Of a stretch of DNA of 64,000 bases, positions 1 through 9,979 are shown one piece after another. Source of the DNA: Massarina eburnea CBS 473.64 (Eukaryota > Ascomycota > Dothideomycetes > Pleosporales > Massarinaceae); assembly GCA_010093635.1 (NCBI GenBank), contig MU006798.1, forward strand, positions 270,997-334,996, written 5' to 3'. The notes under the pieces were generated by a model. It saw only the letters and a list, made by a program, of their open reading frames with translations, did not search any database and was not told the origin of the DNA. The position numbers were made by a program, and so were the translations under genes. Numbering within the stretch: the stretch's first letter is position 1; each line of letters begins with the position of its first letter.

Positions 1-622
1 AGAAAACGGGCTAGCTGACTTCTGTCTTCTGCTCTTCGAAGAGACCTTCGCCGAGCCGGCGCGTCGATGAGTCGCCATGATTGCTTTAGTAATACTCGTA
101 TATAGCGATTGGTATGAAGTCTAATGACAAAGTAACGATGATGAGCGAGCGCTCTGAGATACAGGCGTGGTGATGGTGGTGGTGGTGATGATGGTGAATG
201 GGAGAGGGGCTACGAGGTCCACAGTGCAACTGTGTTGACGCTGTCCATCTATGGAAGGAACGACGGTGACGTCGAGGTGGTTGGATGGAAGTAGCATGTC
301 TGCGACACATGTTGGGGAAGGTACGTCGAAGCAGTGACGCAGCGACGTTTGGTGTGAGACATCGAAGTGGGTCTAGTGTCGTCCGAAGGCAGTTAGACCG
401 TATCCTCACTATCGAAGCCACATGCAGTTGTGAAGGGAAATATCAATGGTTTCAAATGTTTGGTCTTGTGTTATGTGCATTGCTAGAAGCCCGCATCCAC
501 CTCCGAAGCTCAAAATACACGTTACTCCAGACCATCACCTTCACAAACTCCAATATGTCGAGCAATTTGATATGATACGCGCTTCAACGCTATCAGCACA
601 CTCCCTATCGATCATATATACC
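1..622. other. gene-free flank downstream of DPL1
   Basis: I see no supported gene here. A short GGT/GAT-type microsatellite lies at about 167-200; the apparent poly-His reading on the minus strand is only this repeat read in frame. The segment is the 3' flank of the sphingosine phosphate lyase gene and may hold its 3' UTR. Confidence 0.5.
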
Positions 623-2440
623 TTACGCCTTATACAGCGTATCCAAAAAACCCTTGGCTAGATCCACAACAACACTCTTATTTGGCAGGCTCCCCGCCAC
701 GCCATAGAGCGCCGCCGTGTCCCCCTTCGCCGCACCCTTTGCACCCTTCCCCTCAGCAACACTTCTCCTCTCCCGCTCCTTAACCTCCTCCGTAACATCC
801 ACAAGGTCCCCGATCAGTTTGTCCACCACTGCAACAATGGGCAGCGTAACCGCGATATGGATAGCCGGTGGGCTCTGCAGCGCGTTTAGATGCCATCCCT
901 TGTCCGACATGCCGTCCGCAATGTCGTAGATATCAACGGTGTTGGATAGAAAAGCCACGACGGAGACGAGAGGGCGACCGACAACTTTGAGGTCAGGTGA
1001 TAGAGAGGGGTGGGTGCGGATGGCAGATTCAATCTTCTTCATCCCGCCGACAATCTTGTGGCAAGCATCAATGTAGCCAGTTTCTCCTTGCTTCACTAGG
1101 GAGGCCCAGCATCCAGCGATGAGGGCACCAGGGCGAGATCCTGCAATTGAGGGTGAGGCGTAAACGCCACCGGACCAGTCGGGACTGATAAAGTATTGGT
1201 ACTTGCGGTATTCGTCGGAGCGGTAGAGAACCGTGCTGTTTCCCTTGGGCGCGAAACCATACTTGTGCGTGTCGCAGGAGATGCTCGTTACGCCCTTTAG
1301 CTTGAAGTCGAAAGGATCGGAGTCGAAACCTGCTTTGGAAAGCATAGGAATAATGAAGGAGCCGAGACAGCAGTCTACATGTAGCGGAAGCTTCTTCTTG
1401 TGCGCCAACCTCGCAAGTCCAGAGATATCATCGATAATACCGTGGGGAAAGTTCGGTGCGGATCCGACGAGAAGGACGGTGTTTGGGTTGATGAGGCGCG
1501 AGACGGAGGGAAGGTGGACTTTGTAGGACGGAGCTTTGCAGGCCACGAGGTGCATCTTGATCTTGAAGTACTCGCAAGCCTTGCGGAAAGCGGTATGGGC
1601 GGTCTCAGGGAGAATCATTTCAGGTTCCGTGACATTGCGCTCGGCGTAGGCTTTGTTGCGGGCGGAAAGACATGCCATAAGGATAGATTCAGTGCCTCCA
1701 CTCGTAGTGACACCGCAAGCGTCTTCGGGAGCATTGAAAAGAGACAGCACCTATTTCATGTTAGCAACCCATCCCCTCAAATCTCGAGGTATGGATGACG
1801 TACCATGGCGACAATCTCAGCCTCCATCTTCCTCACACCCGGAAACACATCAGGATGGATCGGATTCGAGACCGTGAACTTCCCAAAAGCCTCCGTCTGA
1901 AGCCTTATCAATTCCTCGCCACCATGATACACGGCGCCGCTAACCCTCCCATCTTCCCACCGTGTATGCTCCATTTGCGACAGCTCCTCTAGCTTCGCCC
2001 TGACCACTTCTTCGCTCCATCCTTCCGTCGGCAGTGAAGTAATGCGCGTGACACCGGGACCGGAGGGAACAAGCTTACGCTCGAGTTTGAGGATGGTCTC
2101 GGAGACCTGGGTTTGGACTTTTGTGCGGACACCAGGGGCGCGGAGGAAGAGGCCGTAGAGCGTGCGGCGCAGGTACGTGTAGATGTCTACAACGGAGCCG
2201 GTGATGCCGCGGCCTTTGAGTTGGTAGAAGAGTTTACGCGTCCAGCGAAGGACGAAGATGATGAAGATGATGTTCCTGAGGCTGTGTTCACTTAGTTGTG
2301 CGTCCATCCATCACACATGGTCAGTAGAGATGGACGTACAGATCTACATTAAGCGCTGCGAGCTGCTGTCCCCTCACGGAGTTCTTGTGCTTGATGAAGG
2401 AGTCGCGGAGGCTAACGGGTAGTCGTGAAGAACCAGGCAT
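623..2440 (-). CDS. DPL1: sphingosine-1-phosphate lyase (Dpl1-like)
   Basis: PLP-dependent lyase that cleaves sphingosine/phytosphingosine 1-phosphate into a fatty aldehyde and ethanolamine phosphate, the exit step of sphingolipid breakdown in the ER membrane. Model: exons 2440-2340, 2290-1804 and 1750-623, about 571 residues, close to the yeast enzyme. The start codon opens a short exon (MPGSSRLPVSL); the first intron has a TACTGAC branch point, and both introns have GTACGT donors. Seen: an N-terminal hydrophobic segment (NIIFIIFVLRW, about residue 40), the group II decarboxylase fold with SGGTESILMA, and the PLP lysine in CDTHKYGFAPKG at about residue 358. It is complete with no breaks. Function follows from the family; the match is strong. 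Confidence 0.93.
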
Positions 2441-3750
2441 CTTTGCACACAACCCAATCACAACTCACTAAACTGAGAGAGAGAGGGCGGTGGATACGAT
2501 ATCATAGATGTGGAGACAGTGTAGGACCCAGATCCAGCTCCCCAGCGCCTACAACGTCCAGTGTTGCATTCACATGGTCCTCGCCACACTTGCCGAGGCC
2601 GCTGATTGGCGCTAACCTAACTAGGCTAGTTCGTAATTCGCGTGCACGTGTATGGAAATATCAATAACGGCATGCATGGGACGTTGTCATCCCCCCATGT
2701 CAGCTAATATTGTGAGAGTCAGTATCCTAGACTGATAGATATTGATGGAAAGCAACGTCTCAATTACACGCAAGATCGGCCTAGTCACAAATCGTTACTA
2801 CCACCGGGGTGTTGCTCGAGTACGCGTCACGTGACAGTTTCCAGTGCTTTGACATTATGTACATGTATCCGATGGCCTACCAGTCGCTAGTGCACACCAA
2901 AGAGCAGAACACCCGCAGCTCCACGAAACGGTAATAGAGCTTCTGATGTGTCAAGAGACTGAGATAATGTCTGCAGCATGTGGACCGTTTTCGTCTGCCA
3001 GATGAACCCCGCTCTCGCGGTAACGAGAGCTCGGGAAATAGGAGCAATCTACTTCGTACAGTACTAGGACATTGGTCTCTGTACAGTTTCTAGAACACTG
3101 AAAATTGCACTACGTCAACTATCTACATCGCGTTGTCGATAACTAATAAACTAAGTATTAGCTAAACCTCCTATGTGGTGATGACAGATGTATGTACACC
3201 AAGAGTAAAGATAGTCCGCCCAACCATCTATATGAATTTTCTTTCTAGCAGTACGCAGTTGATGTGGTGAGACTTCTATGATTTGAAAACTGTACAAAAA
3301 CCAATGTCCTCGTACTAGACTCAAAGTGCTATCTTCTCCATACTGAAATAACCTAGAGGTGCATATGAACAGAGTAATTTCTTAAATTAATCTTGACTGG
3401 GGTTGTGCACTTTTAATCAATTAAATTTCATGGGATCATGCCACAAAAACACTTGGGAGCAATACGAGCCACACCAATGCCTCAAGTGGAGGCTGTGCAT
3501 ACCTATCTTAACCCCAATCTTGGCAGCCTTCTCATACTCTCTTTCAATCTCTATACTCCTTCATCTTCAACATCCTAATCTCATCAATCCTATCGTATCT
3601 ATCATCTTCACAGCCGCCTTCACACCGCAACAACCATACCTTTCTTCAAGAACGAACGCTACGAGCAGCCTCTGCTGTGTAACTTGCACACACGGTTCGA
3701 CGATCCGGAGCTTATCAGCATCGCCGTCCTTCGATCTTCAGCGAGCCAAA
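2441..3750. other. intergenic region between DPL1 and the HET gene
   Basis: No supported gene. The two neighbours diverge, so both promoters lie here. The part after about 2650 is AT-rich with many stops on all frames. An open frame continues upstream of the HET start from 3403 but has no Kozak-like context or domain and reads like a CT-rich leader. Confidence 0.5.
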
Positions 3751-5532
3751 ATGACCACTCTCTATCAAGCCTTCCCCATCCAGGGCGCCCAAACCCGTGT
3801 CGTCGACATCTTACCCGGGTCCGAGCCTGACGCTATAGCTTTCGAATGCCGCGTCATCAGCCCTGATAACGGCGATAGCTACGAAGCGCTGTCATACGTC
3901 TGGGGAGATGCAGCCGCCACACGTACCGTTTCGATATCTGGTTACAGAGTGGAAATCACAGAGACACTCTACACGGCTTTCGAACGTCTCCGTTCCCCCG
4001 ATTCCAAGCGGACGCTCTGGGCAGATCAAGTCAGCATCAACCAAACAGACGATGAAGAGAAGGGACATCAAGTGATCCTGATGCGAACCATATACAAGCA
4101 GTGCTCGGAGTGTTTGATCTGGTTCGGAAGAATTCCCAGCGACCAAGGTTTCGCGACACTGGATGCTAAGGCAGCCCTAGATTTCATACACAGTGTTGCA
4201 GATACAAAGTTTGCAGATCTACAAGCTGATAGCAGATTCAAGACTTTCATCGCCGAAAACGATAGGGGTGTGCGCACACGCAAGGCATTCAAAGCGCTGA
4301 TCATGGGCGGCAATCCATGGTGGTCGCGTGTTTGGACGGTTCAAGAAGCCGTGCTACCATCCGCCGCAACTTTGCATTGGGGTCCGTTCACCATACCATT
4401 AAAGACTATGGAGCTTGCCGCACAAGAGAAAGAATTGATGTTGAAATGCCCTGATGTGGAGAGTAATAGAGTCCAGGAAGAGTACTTCAATCTATTAATC
4501 AAGTTCGTACATTCTGTACGGAGCATCAGGAGCCCACGAAAAGGAGAGGAGCCGTTTACCACGCTCATGCGGTGGAGATGTCGCGAGGCTACGGACCCGA
4601 GAGATAAATTGTACGGTTTCATTGGATTGTTTCGGTCTGGTACGTTAGCCAGCATTCCTGCGCTGAGAGACATCAGCTATAGCATTGCCCCGGCCGTGCT
4701 GTTTACGCAGGTGACGTTAGACTTGATAAGATCTTGCCAAAACCTTAGGCCACTCCTCTTTGCACGCAAATTGCGACATGCCACTCCTGAACTACCTACA
4801 TGGGCTATCGACTTCGCAAGTTCCTCTTCTACTGTTGATCGCAATAGATCGTTGCGGAATTCCCGCCGTCCTTGGGCAGCGTCCAAGGGTGTGGGTTTAC
4901 AATTCGAAGGTTCTGGGGACGTCGGAAGTCTGTTCTTATCGGGGAAATCGATCGACTACGTGGAGAAGATTAGTAATATATACCGCGTAAGTACAGAAGA
5001 GAAGCCCCGCAAAGGCAAATTGAGAGAAGCCATGGAGGAACCATATAGAATGCTAGAGGGGTACCAGACGTCTCACGGTAGTGACATGGACGCGGACTAC
5101 GTTGGTGGTGGGTCATTGAGAGACGCATTCTGGAAAACTGTGAAGCAGAAATCAACCTGGTTAGTAGTTTCATTGGATGTACCTGAAGATTCCGATTTGG
5201 CTGACATGGAGGAATATATCATGGACAGTACAGCCATACCTACTGCCTTTTTTCGTTCTTTCGATATGTCTGTACCGAATAGCACGTTCTTCATCACTTC
5301 GATGGGATACTTGGGCCTTGGCCCTGTTGATCTCCGCGAAAATGATCATGTTTACATATTTCAAGGCGGGAAAGTTCCTTTTGTGGTCAGGCCTGTAGCT
5401 GATAATAACCGGGAGGCACAGAATGTGGAAAGTTCGAAGTTTCATCTCATTGACGACGCGTATGTTCATGGTATTATGAGTGGGGAGATTGTCGCAAAGA
5501 AAGAGGATTTGACAGTCGTTGAACTGGTTTAG
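3751..5532 (+). CDS. HET (heterokaryon incompatibility) domain protein
   Basis: Intronless, 593 residues from the ATG at 3751, chosen because it has a good context (GCCAAAATGACC) and the HET domain starts about 40 residues later; an in-frame extension to 3403 looks like leader. HET domain at about residues 44-190: SYEALSYVWGD, then TLWADQVSINQTD and the EKGHQVILMRTIY stretch ending in IWFG, the three classic blocks. Proteins of this family trigger cell death after fusion of genetically different hyphae. The remaining 400 residues carry no domain I recognise, although RCREATDPRDKLYGFIGL is a block often seen after HET domains. It has no sign of breakage. The neighbouring gene at 5627-6490 is broken. 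Allele specificity and partner are unknown. Confidence 0.9.
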   Translation: MTTLYQAFPIQGAQTRVVDILPGSEPDAIAFECRVISPDNGDSYEALSYVWGDAAATRTVSISGYRVEITETLYTAFERLRSPDSKRTLWADQVSINQTDDEEKGHQVILMRTIYKQCSECLIWFGRIPSDQGFATLDAKAALDFIHSVADTKFADLQADSRFKTFIAENDRGVRTRKAFKALIMGGNPWWSRVWTVQEAVLPSAATLHWGPFTIPLKTMELAAQEKELMLKCPDVESNRVQEEYFNLLIKFVHSVRSIRSPRKGEEPFTTLMRWRCREATDPRDKLYGFIGLFRSGTLASIPALRDISYSIAPAVLFTQVTLDLIRSCQNLRPLLFARKLRHATPELPTWAIDFASSSSTVDRNRSLRNSRRPWAASKGVGLQFEGSGDVGSLFLSGKSIDYVEKISNIYRVSTEEKPRKGKLREAMEEPYRMLEGYQTSHGSDMDADYVGGGSLRDAFWKTVKQKSTWLVVSLDVPEDSDLADMEEYIMDSTAIPTAFFRSFDMSVPNSTFFITSMGYLGLGPVDLRENDHVYIFQGGKVPFVVRPVADNNREAQNVESSKFHLIDDAYVHGIMSGEIVAKKEDLTVVELV

Positions 5533-5626
5533 GGAGTGAGATGATGGATGAGAGTACTGTGTACTGATTCAATTGCCTGCGTAATTATTCCCTTCGCCGT
5601 AGAGATTGTATTCAGACATTTCTCTT

Positions 5627-6490
5627 CTATCTCCCCCTTATATGTTTCTCGAGATCCAATTTGACTAGATATGCATCTCTCAGCTCCGCAAATCGTTCAA
5701 GAAGTAGCTTTATAGCATCGGCCGACGTCTTCCCATCCTCAGTGACGATATCTTCCATCAATCCATACCAACGTGGCCTTGGTACGACATAGTAAGTATG
5801 TCATTTGCAAGAGTTCCTCTCATCATTGTTGTTTTCACAACTACCATAGCAGTCAGCACAAAGGTCAATGTCGAAGCAGTGTAAACAAATCAACCTTTTC
5901 CTGCGCACCAATACGTTAATTGCTGTAGAACACATGCTACGGACATAAAGATGTACAGGATGACTCTTTGAGAATCCTGTCTGCTCATAGAATACTATAC
6001 TGTACACATAGAACCCCGGCCCGCAAAGTTTCAGGCACCTTCTTAGTTGATGTCGGCCAAAACTGTGACGCACAATGACCCGTCATTGCATGTCTTAGAA
6101 GATGTCGAGGATTATAGTATATAAGATGTATTTATCACAGTCGTAAGCATCTGTTTTACACATCAACGTCAGCACCGTTGTCGAGAAGAATATCAACAAC
6201 TCTAACTTGGTTCCATCTGAAAGCTAAAAGAAGTGGGTTCCCGATATAATAAGGTGGTAATACTCTGTTGCATTTAGCTTATCATCGGAGGAGATGGAGC
6301 ACAAGATTATCGAACCTACATACAGCTGCAATACACAAAAGGATAGGTGTCATTCGCGCGTCACAGTGTTGAAGGTGCTACAAGCTCGTGAAAAGATCAG
6401 CTATTCTGTTATTCAAGCTCATCGTATATTCTGTCATCGATGTAGTGTCTAGCAAGCTAATACAGCTAATTGAATAGCAGAGTAGGGAAC
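5627..6490 (-). pseudogene. broken ankyrin-repeat / ZZ zinc finger gene
   Basis: Three coding-like blocks read in gene order on the minus strand. First, about 6490-6150 gives ankyrin repeats (MTPILLCIAAVCRFDNLVLH, then NPLLLAFRW and VVDILLDNGADVDV) interrupted by TAG at 6380-6378, TGA-TAA at 6284-6279 and TAA at 6158-6156. Next, about 6073-5804 gives the second half of a ZZ finger (CLHCFDIDLCADCYG). Then, after a single in-frame TGA at 5803-5801, the frame continues HTYYVVPRPRWYGL and ends TSADAIKLLLERF...HIRGR at 5627. The stops are of the kind that C-to-T change makes from CAG, CGA and CAA, so I infer RIP-like decay. Ankyrin repeats plus ZZ are common in fungal NLR-like and HET-associated proteins; no NACHT or HET part is visible here. 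The ankyrin and ZZ blocks are in different frames, so an intron or an indel separates them. Confidence 0.72.
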
Positions 6491-6773
6491 ACTAGATCTT
6501 ACATCCCACGAACCAGGCGGTTGGGTAATTCTCTTCGCAAATTGCGGGAGGATGTATGTAATCTACAAGGGAGACGAGCTCGCGATATTTCGAACTTTCA
6601 AAGGGAACATGAATTTCAACCCATTGACGGACCGAATCGAAGCTTCGAAAGCGACTAAAGGTAGTCCCCACCTTTCCGACTGTGTGTAACTCATTGTAGA
6701 ATTATACAACACCACGCTGCTTTGGAGCATTAGGTACAAAATCAACGCTCCTCCAGATATCCTGAAACTAGAA

Positions 6774-8405
6774 TCAAGTAGCCTGTACGAGCGAGACAAG
6801 ACACCCATTCGCATTTTTCGCCGTCAGAGCCACCTTCGCTTGCCAAGGTCTATCATCCTCGCTCCTAATCTCCTTGAATTCCTGCAGCATTCGAGCGACA
6901 ATATAAGAAGTTTCCATGGTAGCTTTCTGCTGGGCCAAGCATTGTCTCAGCCCGGCACCAAAGGGCATAAACTCATACTGCGAAGGGCTGAACCCAGCAT
7001 CCCAGCGGTCCGGCCGAAATTCTTCAGCATCGGGTCCCCAGATCTTCTTGTCGCGGTGGAGTGTGGCAAAGCAGGTATCGAAAAGGGTGCCAGTGGGCGC
7101 GAAGATGGGCGAGGTGCCATCTGGTCCTCCGCCGGTCGGTAGAACGGTGTCCTTTAAGGCGACGCGGATGTTCTGGGGGAAGACGGGATAGAGACGTAAA
7201 GCTGGTTGCTAAATTAACCATTGGGACTCCTTAGAGGAAAAGGTAAATAGGTACGTACTCTCGGTAATGACATTTTGCAAATACTTGATGCGACCTAATC
7301 GGTCAAAATCCAGCGCTTCGTCGCCCACGGCTAGAATCTCGGTCCGCAGTTTCGCAAATACAGACGGATGAGTGGCAAGGACGTGTATAACAGTACTGAC
7401 CAGAGAAGCAGTCGTCTCTGTTGCCGCCATCATAGCCTGCACAATCTGGTTGCGTAGGACGGTCCTGTTGCCTGTTTGCTGTGCCATGTTGTAGAGTAAA
7501 GTGCGTTGCTTAACCGGGACTTCTTCAGCCCCAGCATAAAGGTACTTTTCGCGATACGCAAGGGCTCGGTGGACGTAAACGTCTGCGAACTTGTGTGTTT
7601 TTGCGCACGCCCTGAGCCAGCCTGCTTTTGGTAGAAGGACTTTCAAGGGCCCTAATGCAATACGCATTCCGCAACCGTTGAAGCCCTCTTGAAACGCGTC
7701 TAGGAACCCTTCCGCATGTGGTGGGGGAGATGCAGATAGCATGCCTATTGGCTCGCCAAAGAGGAAGAGCGTGTTCATGTCGAGATACTTGATAAATAGC
7801 ACCTGTTAGAGCCAAAACGTAATCGCAGAGCTAGCACGAAAACGTACCAGTTTGAAAATCCATTCTTGAAGATCAAACTTCGTTCCATCCTTTGGAATCC
7901 GGTCTAGCATGATACGTAGGTGTTTCTCCAGCGGAGAGAAATCAGAAATATTGGACTTGTGAAACCCTGGCTTGAGTAGTGCGTGAGAAGCCTTCCACTC
8001 AGGACCGTCGACGGTGATGAAGCCCACCCCGCAGAACGGTTCCATGTTGTGCAAACGCAAGGGCTGGATACCCCAGTCGGCGGCGTTCTTGGACCATACT
8101 GCTCTCAGATTCTCTGGATGAATAGAATATATGGCTTGTGAGCCGAAGTTTAGGGCTTCAAATGTGTGGCCGTAGGTGTCGTACCGTTGCTGATGCTCAG
8201 CTAGAACTTGGTTCTTGGTCATGGCATCTCCAGTTCGTATGAGTATGTCCAGGCCAAAGATGGGGTCTTTGTGTTTGTAGCGAGGGGCAGGTTGGCACCC
8301 ATGCTTTTGGGCTTTGAGCCGTAGAGCGTGGGTCTGATAGATACGGTACGCGAGGGAAAGGGCAAGGCACACAGCCAGCAGGGATATCAGCAAGACTGAA
8401 GCCAT
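6774..8405 (-). CDS. cytochrome P450, CYP52-like
   Basis: Membrane-bound class II P450 monooxygenase, probably an alkane or fatty-acid hydroxylase by its resemblance to the CYP52 clan (family inference). Exons 8405-7848, 7802-7259 and 7201-6774 give 509 residues. The last junction uses acceptor CAACCAG at 7202, which restores the ExxR motif (ITETLRLYP). Seen: N-terminal anchor (VLLISLLAVCLALSLAYRI), I-helix region MMAATETTASL, ExxR, RPDRWD, and the haem loop FMPFGAGLRQCLAQQ. In that loop the usual glycine two residues after the haem cysteine is alanine. The gene lies alone beside an AT-rich island, with no cluster around it. It is intact. Confidence 0.9.
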
Positions 8406-9979
8406 GTTGAGTGTTTCCTAATGATGTTAGCACTGGTGAGGAAACGAAAAGAGAGAAATCAGAACAAAGAACTGCGGCCCTTAACGGATATGCGTCATTA
8501 CGGCACGGGCCGGTTTGGAGTTCAGCTCACGAACACGTCAGTTCAGAGGATGACATCACGTGATTAAACATACCTAGAGCAAACACACATAGTAGGTTCA
8601 AAACCATACTAAATCATCAAGATAGTAAAACCTAGAAGGTTTATGTTATCAATATAACTTCCTTGATTAACGATAAACTCTTTTCCCTATCACATATACT
8701 TGGTTGTAGTTAGAATCCAAAGTACATTCGTTCTACTAAAGACATATAACTATCCAAGGTAACTTATCTATAAAAGATAATTACTAATCTAGCAGAGACG
8801 GTATAGCAGAGCTAGCCTACATAGCCTTACCTACACAGCCCTTTATAGAATAAATGCAGTACGCGATTTTATAATATAGTCTATAGGCAAGAGCTTCGAA
8901 GAGAATATGTATATACTACGAAAAGGCGTTTAATATACATCGCAGTTCATCTATTAAGAGAGCACACTGTTCAAAGTCGTAGATAAGCCCACATAACAGT
9001 CAAACAAGTAAATGTCCAACGGTATCACGCTCAAGTACCGCTTAGCGAACGGAGTGTATTTATACAGAGAAGGTAGTACGCTTAGGCACTTCCGAGAAGC
9101 TAGTATTCGCACCGAAATAAAGATATAGTTTGTAGGCCCTAGCCTTATCTTTCTTATCTCTTTTCTAAGAAGTAGTGCTGTAGTAACTACATAAAGCCTC
9201 GATCTAGTTATATATCTAGCATGCTATGCTCTATAAGAAACAGTCTAGCTTGTTTTAAATCGTTAAAACTACTTAGAAGTTTAATTATTAGATGTATTAC
9301 TAACTACCTATTTCTCTAGTTCTATTCTAGGCTGCATTAAGAGCTCCTAGAGAGTCAAGGCGTATTTCGTGCTATAGAGGAAAGGTCTTTAAACTAAGAG
9401 GGGGAGAGAGAGGAGAGAGGGTAGTTAGATAGTTATAGGAAGTTATTAGGAGGTGAAGTTTGCGTGTTAGAAAACTAGAAGTTAGTACTTTTAATAACAG
9501 TATAGTACGAGGAACACTAGCATGTTTATTTTTTATTAAAATAGTTTATATTAGTAGTTACTAGAAAGTACAAAGTAATATAAAAGTAAACACACCTAGT
9601 AACTTTAGTTCTACTCTATTACAACAACAGCAACAGTAACCCCCTCTAGAAAAAAAAACATCATTATCTTATTCTACATCTTCATTCCCTAAGAACCAGC
9701 TAGCTATTCCAGTCCTAACAGATCCTCCTATATACGATACCTACAATCTACAAATTACACGCTCTATCGATTTTACCAAAACAGCATGAAAAACGACCGA
9801 CCAAGTTACCCTACCTGGACATGATTCTGAATCCGAATCCATCAGAGCCAGCCGCTCGAAAAAAAAAAGAACAAGCACGCCAACAAATGCCCAAAGTCGC
9901 CGGGCCATATCCATAGCGCCCCCAATGCATATCATGCGGCTAACCAGTATCACACATACACACACACGCGGCCACAAAT
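8406..9979. other. AT-rich gene-free island
   Basis: Between the P450 and RFC1, from about 8570 to 9770 the base composition falls sharply, with many TA steps and stops on all frames, and I find no domain on either strand. This is what RIP-degraded repeats look like in filamentous ascomycetes, but I cannot name the original element and see no terminal repeats. The first 160 bases hold the P450 promoter, and the last 200 the RFC1 3' flank. Confidence 0.55.

Noticed and set aside
86..421. Minus-strand frame with a His run
   Set aside because: The His run is a GGT/GAT microsatellite read antisense; no other coding signal.
3403..3750. N-terminal extension of the HET gene
   Set aside because: Open by chance in a CT-rich leader; the ATG at 3751 has a better context and matches the usual distance to the HET domain.
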